DNA of 54,734 nucleotides from Hallella colorans (lineage in GTDB: Bacteria > Bacteroidota > Bacteroidia > Bacteroidales > Bacteroidaceae), in NCBI RefSeq assembly GCF_003096815.1, contig NZ_QENY01000021.1, positions 1 to 54,734 on the forward strand, read 5' to 3'. This document shows positions 47,219-54,734 of the stretch, in pieces. Position 1 is the stretch's first letter, and each line of letters opens with the position of its first letter. A program made the translations under genes and the position numbers. The notes under the pieces are model-generated. The model had not been told where the DNA came from. It did not search any database and saw only the letters and a list, made by a program, of their open reading frames with translations.

Positions 47219-49600
47219 TTACAGACCAAAATGTAGGCGGTAGACTACCATGGGAAAAAAGGAGAAATGATATTGTGACACATACGCACCTTTATTAATA
47301 TCATAAAACATGTACGCGATATTTTTTCGATTTGTGAGGTTAATTAAGTCAATTCCCCACTCCTGTGAGACCTTCTTACCATTCAGTCTGCCGCCCAAAC
47401 GAGTGTCCAATCTGAAGTAAGCAGGCATTTGTTCTTGATACCACTTTTCGTATTGGTACACCTGGTCGTGAGCCGCTTGAGATGCCACCTCATCAACAGG
47501 CGTGTATCTCAAGCCACCCGAGAGCGCCAACTGAGGTGAGGCAAAGAGAGTCCACTTGCTGCTCACAGGCCATTCAAACCCACCAGTGACATTGAGGATG
47601 TAACCACCATCAAACACTGTGCTGAATTCATGGTTGAGTACTGGGTCGGTATAGCGTGAGCGATAGAGGGTGCCGGACATCAAGAAGAAATAATTTTTGC
47701 TGAAGAATTTTTCCACAGTCAGTTCAAGTCCATAGTTTCGTCCCCTGCCAATATTGCGAAGTCCGGCGATGCGTTCCATGGAGTTTTCGCCTGCTCCATA
47801 ATTGAGTAGCGACACTCCATAGGCCTTGTTCTCAGCCGCAATATCAAAAAGCCATTGACAATACAGTTCTGTATGCACACGCCAATCCTTGTTAATTTGA
47901 TAGTTGTGCGAGAGGTTTGCATGCCAACTCTTGGAGAACCCCAAGTGATGATTGCTGTCCGAATAATGACCATCGGCCTCTTTGACAAAGAAAAAAGTGT
48001 GCGGAGGCAACTGACTGTAAAGGCCTCCTGCGAGGCCAATGGTGTGATGGGTACCAAGTTTCAACTCAGCTGCAGCGCGTGGTTCCAAAGCATAGTTGCC
48101 ATTCAGGGGCAAATAACTGCCATGTACGCCTGCAGTGACAGTAAAAGCATCGCTGAACAAATGTTGATACTGCGCATAAGCGCGATAAAGTGATAATGTG
48201 CTTCTATCGTCATTGAGGGGATAGGGTGTATCTTCCACCTCATTGAACATATTGAGATAATATTGATCGACAACCGTACCCACATAAAGATTGTCGTGAT
48301 GCGTGGATAATCGATGACGGATATCGGCCGAAAACGAGAGTTTGTGTTCCTTGGTTAGATCCGTAAAAATCATTTTAAAGTCTTCTTGATTGGCCAATTC
48401 CTTATTGTAGACTCTCATCTTTATATCATTATAGTTCCAAGAAAGTGTGGCATGAAGATCGGTCCGAGCAGCCAGTTGGCCATGATAGACCATACCTAAC
48501 AATGCCAAGCCACTGCGTAAGTTAACCTTTTGGTCAAATGATAGCTTGTCAACTTGCACGGTCGTACCCGCCCCGGAGAGTTCTGATGTCTTGAGATGAA
48601 TGCTACTTGTTCCTACAATGCCAATCAATGAAAGCGTGTGACCCTCATGGATGCGCCAATCTATCTTGGTGGTAAGGTCTTGATATCTTGGCACAACGGC
48701 CATGGATTTGCCGAAAATCTTCATGGCATAGCTTGCCAACTCTGGGATGGAATAACGATAGGAGGCAAGATAGGTCATCGAACCGTCCTTGACCATCGGC
48801 CCCTCTGTCATGAGTTCGGCTCCATTATAGCCCATCTGGAAGCGCATTTGGTGGTTGTTGGGATTGCCTTTTCTCAGATTCAGATCAAAGATTGCCGCAA
48901 GTGCATTGCCTTTTGTTGCCTGCCAACCGCCCAACAAAAAATCAGAGTTGGTAACAACATTCATATTAAGGGCAGTTACCTGTCCAGCCGTCATTCCCAG
49001 TCCGGCGTTGAAATGGTTAGGATTTGGAATTTCAATCCCATCCAATCGATATTGCACCCCTAATGATGAGTTGCCTCTCACCACAATCTCATTACGCGAA
49101 TCGTTGATGGGCATCACGCCTGCAAAGCTCCTCACCATCCTGCTTGGATCGCCTAACGAACCCGCATAACGCTCTGTTTCTTCCACACTAAAGCTGCGAG
49201 CACCTGCATAGGCAAGCGGCTGTAGGGGCCGAGCTTTGTTGTAATATCGCTTCACCTCTACGCCCTTGAGATTATAAGTGGCAGACTCCAGTTTGACATC
49301 AAGTGACACTTCTTCACCCATAACCAACAACAAACTGATCTCCTTGTCCTGGTAGCCCACTGAACTGGCCCGCAAAACTTGCCTGCCCAACGGTACTTGT
49401 AGTTCAAAACGACCCACTTTATCTGTGGTTTGGGTGATTGAAGGCTCCGCGTTTACAATGCTCAAACTAACATCAGCCAACGGGTTTCCATGAATGTCCG
49501 TCACCCTACCCAATACCTTTTGCGTTCTGTTTCCTTGTGCCATGATGGCCATGGAAACAACTAACAACAGCATACCAGTGCCAATCCACCTTTTCATCAT
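47219..49600 (-). CDS. TonB-dependent outer membrane receptor
   Basis: A 793-aa outer-membrane beta-barrel protein. Signal peptide (about 1-22), a carboxypeptidase-regulatory-like domain (about 27-110: VLGRVTDIHGNPLADVSLSI), a plug (about 120-240: GDPSRMVRSFAGVMPINDSRNEIVVRGNSSLGVQYRLDGIEIPNPNHF) and a long barrel ending in a hydrophobic C-terminus (SFFPMVVYRLHFGL). It would import a large or scarce substrate using TonB energy; the substrate is unknown. No SusD-like lipoprotein gene accompanies it. It appears to be chromosomal DNA caught between the two intron copies. Confidence 0.88.
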   Translation of the reverse strand: MMKRWIGTGMLLLVVSMAIMAQGNRTQKVLGRVTDIHGNPLADVSLSIVNAEPSITQTTDKVGRFELQVPLGRQVLRASSVGYQDKEISLLLVMGEEVSLDVKLESATYNLKGVEVKRYYNKARPLQPLAYAGARSFSVEETERYAGSLGDPSRMVRSFAGVMPINDSRNEIVVRGNSSLGVQYRLDGIEIPNPNHFNAGLGMTAGQVTALNMNVVTNSDFLLGGWQATKGNALAAIFDLNLRKGNPNNHQMRFQMGYNGAELMTEGPMVKDGSMTYLASYRYSIPELASYAMKIFGKSMAVVPRYQDLTTKIDWRIHEGHTLSLIGIVGTSSIHLKTSELSGAGTTVQVDKLSFDQKVNLRSGLALLGMVYHGQLAARTDLHATLSWNYNDIKMRVYNKELANQEDFKMIFTDLTKEHKLSFSADIRHRLSTHHDNLYVGTVVDQYYLNMFNEVEDTPYPLNDDRSTLSLYRAYAQYQHLFSDAFTVTAGVHGSYLPLNGNYALEPRAAAELKLGTHHTIGLAGGLYSQLPPHTFFFVKEADGHYSDSNHHLGFSKSWHANLSHNYQINKDWRVHTELYCQWLFDIAAENKAYGVSLLNYGAGENSMERIAGLRNIGRGRNYGLELTVEKFFSKNYFFLMSGTLYRSRYTDPVLNHEFSTVFDGGYILNVTGGFEWPVSSKWTLFASPQLALSGGLRYTPVDEVASQAAHDQVYQYEKWYQEQMPAYFRLDTRLGGRLNGKKVSQEWGIDLINLTNRKNIAYMFYDINKGAYVSQYHFSFFPMVVYRLHFGL

Positions 49601-49722
49601 ACGATGGTTATAAGATTTGTTCGCGCCAAAAATAATTATAGCATATTACAAACCTGTTAAAATCCCATCAATTAATCATGAATGTTCACTACTTTCTCAT
49701 TGAAATTTTGCTGAATTAAGCA

Positions 49723-51094
49723 ATCGAGTAGGAGGTAAACACTAATCATAGGTGTTTATCTCCTACTCTCGTGTTCACCGACCTCTCACACCACCGTACA
49801 TGCGGTTCCGCATACGGCGGTTCCTATTTTGGGTGCCATTCGAGATACGCCCCCATTAAAGTTGCATACCCAGCTGGGCGTAGTCTATTGTTATCTATCG
49901 CCCTTGTTAATATAGGACTATCAGCTATTCGCCAATAACCCTTGCGAGTATTACCCCATTCGTATGCTTTGTATTGATTGATACCACATCTAATGAGGTT
50001 TGCCACTTTTGTCCTGACTTTCTTCCAAGCCTTCCATATACACATGCGTATTCTACGTCTTAACCATTCGTCTGTTTCAAGCAAGAAACGTTTCATATTG
50101 GCAAGGTGATAATAACCGACCCAACCTTGTATGTATTCTTTCAGTTTTTGCTTTCTCTTGGCGTATCCCCATCCATTACTGCGACTTGTCAATTCTTTTA
50201 GCTTTGACTTCATCTTGGCTTTGGACTTAGGATGCACCGTGAGTTGGCATTTACCTTTCATCACATAAAAGGAGTAGCCGAGGTATTTCGTTCCTCGCAC
50301 ATACGACACTACGGTCTTTTACTTGTTGACTTTGAGATATAGAGTTATTGCTGTCCGGTAAAACTTTTTCAAACTTGGTTAAGAGCCATGGGAGCAGTTG
50401 CTCACACGACATCTTGTCGATACCACCACATCCCTTGTTTCTCATCACTGCCTTGTTGGCTCGGTTGAGATTTGCAGGACTAAGGATTTGCTCAAGGAGG
50501 TGTTCCTTGTCAAATGGTACTTCCACGATGTTGTCTTCACACATCCACATGAAGGTCTGCACTCCCCCATACCATTCGGTTTCCGACCTATCTCTTTGGG
50601 GACAGCCATTAACTTGGGATAATGTTTTCTGCATTCTTTCCTTCATAAGGTATGTTTCAATTACTATCGCTTAATATATAGGTTCAGCCCTTCATGGAGC
50701 GTTTTCGAGTACTCCACTACTATGGCGTCTGCTGACTTCTCACGGCAAGCTTTACTCCGCTTCTTTCGTAAAAACAACTATTTGAAACGTCCGTGAGACC
50801 TCCTCGGATAAGGACATTATCTTTCCATCTTATACCTACTTCATTTTTTCGCTAAGCTCAAGGAAACTCCACCAACCATTCCGAATAGCTATAGGACTTT
50901 GATTTGGTATGCAATCTTATCCATGGTCATATGCCTTATATGAAGTTTCTGTTCGTTAGGTCAGATGTTTGCCGCCAGCTTCCTTCAGATTTCATCTCAC
51001 GATGAACACCCTTGCTCTTGGCTATGTAATTCCCGCTATTAGGCTTACTCGGGACTTCCACCCGTTAGATAATGCTCATGCCGAGCGTACGTAA
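49723..51094 (-). mobile_element. Group II intron, copy 2, full ends with internal deletion
   Basis: Same element as copy 1 (a few percent different), in the same orientation. The 5' end on the minus strand begins near GTACGCTCGGCATGAGC, close to the GUGYG consensus. Domain I includes GGGTGGAAGTCCCGAG, a typical group II sequence. Domains V and VI and the end CTCGAT are intact. At 1.37 kb it is about 1 kb shorter than an intron with a full maturase. The 5' limit is estimated to within a few bases. Confidence 0.8.
49824..50646 (-). pseudogene. Broken group II intron maturase (copy 2)
   Basis: It has the normal start (MKERMQKTLSQVNG) and entry motif, then the same loss of the central reverse transcriptase as copy 1, the same frame break after LLTKFEKVLPDSNN and the same stop in VNK*KT. 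Unlike copy 1, SNGWGYAKRKQKLKEYIQGW is intact, so the C-terminal 161 residues read through (YLGYSFYVMKGKCQLTVHPKSK onward). No catalytic YADD remains. Confidence 0.85.
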
Positions 51095-51165
51095 AAAAGT
51101 AGCAGGAGAAGTTATCTGTAGCTTCCCCTGTTTCTTCCTTGAGTATTATAGACTTGCTGTTTATA

Positions 51166-52419
51166 CTATTTCCAGATATTCGCTTTCTCCAACAGAAAAT
51201 CGTAAAGTCCAATTACCAAGATGCCATTCTCATTATAACCAGTACTGTAATGATCACCGGCAATGATAATCTTGCGGAAGCCGTCTGACACTTGCAAGAG
51301 TGAGGCTTGTTCCTGATCAACTTTCTCCTTTGAAGGTAAAGCATAGGCAGACTGAATGTATAATCGTTCATCATGTCGATTGACGACAAAATCTATTTCG
51401 AGGTTTCGTCTTGTGAGTTTGCCGTTATTATCGCGTTTGAAACTTTCAACTAATCCGACATCAACCGAGAAACCATTGCGGCATAAGTCGTTATATACAA
51501 CATTCTCCATAATATGGGTTGGCTCAAATTGGCGGAATTCAACAACGGCATTCCTTATCCCTAAATCCTCGAAATAATACTTGGTTTCTGTGCCGATATA
51601 TTTCCTACCCTTGACATCATAGCGTAATGCTTCGCTGATGATGAATGCATCTTGCAGACACGCGATGTATTTGGCTATCGTTGCAGGGGCAACATCTATG
51701 CCTGCGGCAGTCTTGAAAGTGTTTGAAATTCGTCGCACGTTGGTACTCGCCCCCATAGTAGAGGCAAGAATACGAACCAGCTCCCGTAAGCCGTCTGCAT
51801 TCTTTAGATGGTTGCGGTCAATAACATCTCTTAGATACACCGTCTCAAAAATCTCGCGGAGGTAATTCTGCTTGTCTTTAGCTCGTTTCATTCCTGCCAC
51901 AGCTGGCAGGCCACCATATTTATAGTATTGATCCAGGACTTCTGCCTTTTCACCACCTATCACCTCATAATATTCTGCAAAACTAAGTGGATGGATGCGT
52001 ACTTCCCATCCTCGTCCACGAAATTCCGTTATAATGTCTCTTGAAAGGAATTTTGCATTTGAGCCGGTAACATACACTTCTGCATTGGGTACGTCAAGGT
52101 AAGAGTTAAGAACATCCTCAAACTCACTGACCAACTGCACCTCATCCAACAGAATGTAATACTTCTCTGTATCTGTCATCAATTTATCGATATGTTCAAG
52201 AAGTGCATCTGGATTACGTAGCTTCTTATTTCGGCGATCCTCTAAATTGACTTTAATAATGTGATCTTCGTGAATGCCCCTTTCAAGAAGACTCTTTCGG
52301 AAGATATTGAAAAGGAGGAATGACTTGCCACAGCGTCGCATCCCGGTGATGATTTTGATCATACCGTTTCCATCAGCATTCTGTAGCTGGCTTAGGTAAT
52401 ACTTCCGTTCAAATAGCAT
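51166..52419 (-). CDS. AAA-family ATPase with C-terminal DUF4143
   Basis: A 417-aa protein of the AAA14/DUF4143 family. Walker A is GMRRCGKSF (26-34); Walker B is KYYILLDEVQ with the following sensor segment VYVTGSNAKFLS; DUF4143 (about 195-370) includes EIFETVYLRDVIDRN and IDFVVN, the latter like a degenerate PD-(D/E)xK strand. This family is common, often near mobile elements, and its function is unknown. A TGTGTC-ac-GACACA inverted repeat lies 15 bases before the start codon and could be an operator. Confidence 0.88.
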   Translation of the reverse strand: MLFERKYYLSQLQNADGNGMIKIITGMRRCGKSFLLFNIFRKSLLERGIHEDHIIKVNLEDRRNKKLRNPDALLEHIDKLMTDTEKYYILLDEVQLVSEFEDVLNSYLDVPNAEVYVTGSNAKFLSRDIITEFRGRGWEVRIHPLSFAEYYEVIGGEKAEVLDQYYKYGGLPAVAGMKRAKDKQNYLREIFETVYLRDVIDRNHLKNADGLRELVRILASTMGASTNVRRISNTFKTAAGIDVAPATIAKYIACLQDAFIISEALRYDVKGRKYIGTETKYYFEDLGIRNAVVEFRQFEPTHIMENVVYNDLCRNGFSVDVGLVESFKRDNNGKLTRRNLEIDFVVNRHDERLYIQSAYALPSKEKVDQEQASLLQVSDGFRKIIIAGDHYSTGYNENGILVIGLYDFLLEKANIWK

Positions 52420-52434
52420 TTTAGAATATATTTT

Positions 52435-52448
52435 TGTGTCACGACACA
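52435..52448. promoter_or_regulatory. Inverted repeat, possible operator of the DUF4143 gene
   Basis: TGTGTC and GACACA are perfect 6-base arms around AC, 15 bases before the start of the leftward ATPase gene. The position suits repressor binding. Confidence 0.4.
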
Positions 52449-52624
52449 GATTTATGCAGCAAATATAACTATTTCATGTCATTTAAGCAAGAAAACAGTA
52501 ATTATTTTCTTGTTTTCCCTATTATCAGAGAAAGGTACGTCATGATGTGCGGTATTTACTTTCTATCATTTCCATGTTTGCGGTTGCCTCCTTGCTGCAA
52601 GTACTCATTTTCTTTGCAAAGTTA

Positions 52625-52759
52625 CGGCATAGGAAAGAACGGCAAGCAACGCTGGGGGCTATGCGCAGAAAAATAGACGGCAGCCTTCCTCAAATCAAGA
52701 TTTGGGTATTCCGTCGATTTTTCCGTGCATTGCTTGCCTTATTTTTCCCGCTTATGCCG
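52625..52759. repeat. 135-base imperfect palindrome
   Basis: CGGCATAG...GGCAAGCAACGC...GAAAAATAGACGG on the left matches the reverse complement of CCGTCGATTTTTC...GCATTGCTTGCC...TTATGCCG on the right. A perfect hairpin, CAAATC-AA-GATTTG, sits at the centre (52691-52704). It fills most of the 435-base gap before the next gene. It could be an extended RNA hairpin, a replication or single-strand initiation site, or a decayed element. Confidence 0.65.
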
Positions 52760-52854
52760 TCCTGTTTTGCTCGAAAATCAAGTACCTGCAAGAAGTCTTT
52801 CGACTTCACAAAAGGGAAAAGATTAAGATTTATAACCTCTTAAAATTGTAAGTT

Positions 52855-53334
52855 ATGCACGCATGGATTTTTCAATTATCGGAAGAACGCATCGAGGGCT
52901 ATCTCTGTGAAGATACCTTGTTGCAGGGTGATGGCAGCGATTATGACTATTGTGCCGCCATATCAGAAGAAGAACGGAAGAGAGCCGTTTACTCGCTCAT
53001 GGCTCATATTCTGCCATTGGGCATGTTTCGCCTGAAAGATGAAACGACCTTGGTGTATCAAGGCGGTTTTGGACAGTGGAAACGAGAGTGGGTTGAGCGT
53101 ATTCAAACGAAGGTGGCAAAGGTAAACACGGAAAACGTGATGAACTTTTGTGGTGAGTTGTACCAGTTGGAGACCGAGCCGCAGAATCCGCTAGGCACGG
53201 ATGCACAATTCTACCTTTGTAATGACGACTATCAGATCTTTGCGGAAAAGTCGGCGGAGTTGATGCGCATGGTGGAGCATCTGACGGAAGGTGACGAACT
53301 TTATATCGGTGGTATCATTGATTTTCATTTCTAA
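52855..53334 (+). CDS. Conserved-type ICE protein, unknown function
   Basis: A 159-aa acidic soluble protein (MHAWIFQLSEERIEGYLCEDTLLQG ... DELYIGGIIDFHF). I recall similar hypothetical proteins near the ends of Bacteroides and Prevotella conjugative elements but know of no function. Codon pattern and a clear start after an A-rich tract support a real gene. It is followed four bases later by another small gene, probably in one operon. Confidence 0.65.
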   Translation: MHAWIFQLSEERIEGYLCEDTLLQGDGSDYDYCAAISEEERKRAVYSLMAHILPLGMFRLKDETTLVYQGGFGQWKREWVERIQTKVAKVNTENVMNFCGELYQLETEPQNPLGTDAQFYLCNDDYQIFAEKSAELMRMVEHLTEGDELYIGGIIDFHF

Positions 53335-53338
53335 AAGC

Positions 53339-53560
53339 ATGGAGAATATCAGTATTTTTTCGATAGAGGGCGTTGATGCAAGAGAGATTTGCAATGCGCA
53401 GTTGGGCGATGCACTATTTGCACCCTGTAGTGTGTGCGACAAGTGGAAAGAAGATTTTCCATTAGTGGACAATCTATTTTACGGATATGTGGAAGATGAC
53501 ATCTTCTACAGCTATTCAGACGACGAGTTTGAAACCCACGTCAATGCGATGTTTGACTAA
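53339..53560 (+). CDS. Small acidic protein, unknown function
   Basis: A 73-aa acidic protein (MENISIFSIEGVDAREICN ... EFETHVNAMFD) with two close Cys (CSVCDKW) that might bind metal. It starts four bases after the preceding gene. I chose the internal ATG because it follows the upstream stop directly. No family recognised. Confidence 0.55.
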   Translation: MENISIFSIEGVDAREICNAQLGDALFAPCSVCDKWKEDFPLVDNLFYGYVEDDIFYSYSDDEFETHVNAMFD

Positions 53561-53569
53561 GTAGAACCA

Positions 53570-53598
53570 GGAGTGTGCCGAGTTTCAGGCATACTCCT
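53570..53598 (+). terminator. Hairpin after the small acidic gene
   Basis: GGAGTGTGCC, loop GAGTTTCA, GGCATACTCC: a 10-bp stem with one mismatch-type pair, ending 15 bases before the next start codon. With no T-run it may be attenuator-like rather than a simple terminator. Confidence 0.45.
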
Positions 53599-53613
53599 TC
53601 AAAAGGAAATACA

Positions 53614-53789
53614 ATGAAGAAAATTTATAGCGTACCGGCTCGATACATCTTTGAGGGTACTTTCAAGGTAGAAGCAGAGTGTAGCGAGGAAGCTAAGTGT
53701 TATGCAAAATCCTAAAACACTGTGGAATGGTCATGGGCAGTGACATTCAGTCCACTTTGTCGTACCGTGAGATTGATTGGGTGTTCTAA
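53614..53789 (+). pseudogene. Small ICE protein gene with a frameshift
   Basis: The first frame gives KKIYSVPARYIFEGTFKVEAE...AKCYAKS and stops. Shifting one base near 53705 continues as KHCGMVMGSDIQSTLSYREIDWVF and a stop. Together about 57 residues form a small protein type I recall from Bacteroides conjugative elements, where the two parts are in one frame. A G/A-rich ribosome-binding-like tract (AAAAGGAAA) precedes the ATG. Confidence 0.6.
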
Positions 53790-53927
53790 AACCATCCTTG
53801 TAAGCAGGGAGGAGTGAGCATGGCTGGGGTATATCTGACAAGGTATGCCCAGCTTTCAAATTCGGGCAGCGGTCACAGTCCGCTGCCTGTTTGGGAGAAA
53901 GATGCTTAGCTGAATAATGCTTGGTTA

Positions 53928-53971
53928 AAATAAAAGTCTTGTTTTTAACGCAAAAAACAAGACTTTTATTT
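53928..53971. terminator. Strong bidirectional terminator
   Basis: AAATAAAAGTCTTGTTTTT, loop AACGC, AAAAAACAAGACTTTTATTT: a stem of about 19 bp with T-rich flanks on both strands. Confidence 0.7.
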
Positions 53972-53986
53972 GGGAGTACTTAATTA

Positions 53987-54088
53987 CCCTGAAAGCCGTG
54001 TCTCGCTATCACGTCATAAATGCGTATGATGACTCCACACCGCTTTCATCGCTCCGTTGGGACACAGAGCAACAAGGGAGAGCGGTTA
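53987..54088. repeat. 102-base repeat, copy A
   Basis: Starts CCCTGAAAGCCGTGTCTC, contains ACCGCTTTCATC and ends ACAAGGGAGAGCGGTTA. TGAAAGC and GCTTTCA inside it can pair. Copy B at 54344-54445 has the same length and the same conserved blocks with a variable middle. Confidence 0.65.
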
Positions 54089-54343
54089 TCCACTATGTGC
54101 TGGATGGAGTGCATAGCATGGTACAGGAGGGATAGGCTGCCGCTGTTACGCTGGTGATGGACTGCCGCCCATGACCGCTCCACGGCTCCGCCCATCTTAC
54201 TTCCTGCTCCGTGCCTATGCACACCATATCGCACATTTTTCCTGTGTAACGTCAGTGCATCTCCAGTGTAACCCAATTCTTGTGTTGCAGTGGGGTTACA
54301 CAGACTACCTATATGGTTTTAACTATATTTCAGAAGGCTTTTT

Positions 54344-54445
54344 CCCTGAAAGCCGTATCTCCATTCATTGCGCATAAAGCAGCAACCATTACAATACCGC
54401 TTTCATCATTCTTCAGAGACGTAGAATGACAAGGGAGAGAGGTTA
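54344..54445. repeat. 102-base repeat, copy B
   Basis: Starts CCCTGAAAGCCGTATCTC, contains ACCGCTTTCATC and ends ACAAGGGAGAGAGGTTA. The conserved blocks have the same spacing as in copy A (53987-54088). Confidence 0.65.
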
Positions 54446-54734
54446 GGTCATTTCGTCCGCATAGTCGGTAGTCAAGAATTAGGGGAAACAGAGGGAAATG
54501 TAAGGAATGTAACTATTTGAAATAGTATCATTTAGCATTTTTTTGCCTTTATCGAGTTAGGCGAAAGGAAGCATCAAACGGCAGGAGTTCCGTTACCAAA
54601 TCGTAACCCATCAAGGAAAAAGCAAAAAGGGGTTACGAGTTGAAGGTAAACAACTGTATCATAGGTTTTTATTCTTCATCTTTCATTTTTCTGCATCGCT
54701 CAGGAATACTTGTTCATCTGTACCTTTGCAAGCA

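Larger units (their letters stand above)
53790..54734. other. Non-coding right-end region rich in hairpins and repeats
   Basis: About 0.95 kb without a convincing gene. It holds, in order: the hairpin GCTGGG...CCCAGC (53823-53853), the perfect 8-bp stem GGCAGCGG/CCGCTGCC (53865-53887), a 19-bp terminator-like hairpin (53928-53971), two 102-base repeats, GTGTAACCC/GGGTTACAC (54266-54301) and CGTAACCC/GGGTTACG (54602-54637). It ends in TACCTTTG (54721-54728), a possible -7 box for a gene beyond the window. Confidence 0.5.

Noticed and set aside
52547..52843. 98-codon plus-strand frame upstream of the 52855 gene
   Set aside because: It spans the 135-base palindrome; the coding look comes from the repeat arms and there is no family resemblance.
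54171..54377. 68-codon frame between the 102-base repeats
   Set aside because: It crosses a hairpin and part of a repeat and has no recognisable protein pattern.
54500..54734. Copy of the tRNA-Arg 3' end as right attachment site
   Set aside because: I looked for GGGTTCGAACCCCAACGGAATC here and elsewhere to the right and found no match beyond the short GTTCCGTT near 54588.

Overview
The window is genomic DNA of a Bacteroidales bacterium, most likely Prevotella in the broad sense. The evidence is the -7 boxes of the form TAnnTTTG, the AT-rich start regions, a DUF4491 protein, a SusC/RagA-style outer membrane receptor with a carboxypeptidase-regulatory-like domain, and a CTnDOT-type tra operon. 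The genus is an inference; the order is fairly safe.

Bases 1-9530 are ordinary chromosome. They hold a (p)ppGpp synthetase with a degenerate hydrolase site, a COG0523 metal-chaperone GTPase, an SLC13-type permease, rlmH with a DUF4491 membrane protein, a phosphohexomutase and a tRNA-Arg(UCU) with its own promoter and terminator.

From about 9.6 kb to the right edge lies an integrative and conjugative element (ICE). Its left end carries a tyrosine integrase preceded by three TGTGTTACCA repeats. Next come a small antisense membrane protein, an oriT-like palindromic region, the mobilization genes and a toxin-antitoxin pair on the minus strand. A long colinear transfer operon (15.6-31.3 kb) then encodes a ParA-like protein, DUF3408, DNA-binding and small membrane proteins, TraE, TraF, the VirB4-like TraG, three secreted or membrane-anchored proteins, TraJ, TraK, TraL, TraM, TraN, a VirD4-like coupling protein and TraX. 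After the cargo come a peptidoglycan hydrolase, DUF4099, a phosphoribosyltransferase/MutS-I fusion, an ArdC-type antirestriction protein, a TOPRIM primase-like protein, another secreted protein, a topoisomerase-type zinc-ribbon protein and a lipoprotein (37.1-45.9 kb).

The cargo (31.3-37.0 kb) is a defence island. It holds a RloA/RloB-like (AbiL type) ATPase plus TOPRIM-like pair on the minus strand, and a divergent three-gene CBASS on the plus strand: patatin phospholipase, CD-NTase and a free-standing E2-like protein. No E1 and no JAB peptidase is present, so this is the short type II arrangement. Behind it lie an IS256-family transposase scar and a frameshifted higB toxin.

At 45.9-51.1 kb the element is interrupted by two copies of one deletion-derived group II intron. 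They bracket a piece of apparently chromosomal DNA: a TonB-dependent receptor and the 5' part of another secreted-protein gene, which is fused to an intron end. The right end (51.1-54.7 kb) has a DUF4143 ATPase, small ICE-type genes, one of them frameshifted, a 135-base imperfect palindrome, several strong hairpins and a pair of equal-length 102-base repeats in about 0.9 kb of non-coding DNA. The right boundary is not certain. An 11-base repeat, GTACCTTTGCA, occurs 103 bases before the tRNA and again in the last bases of the window.
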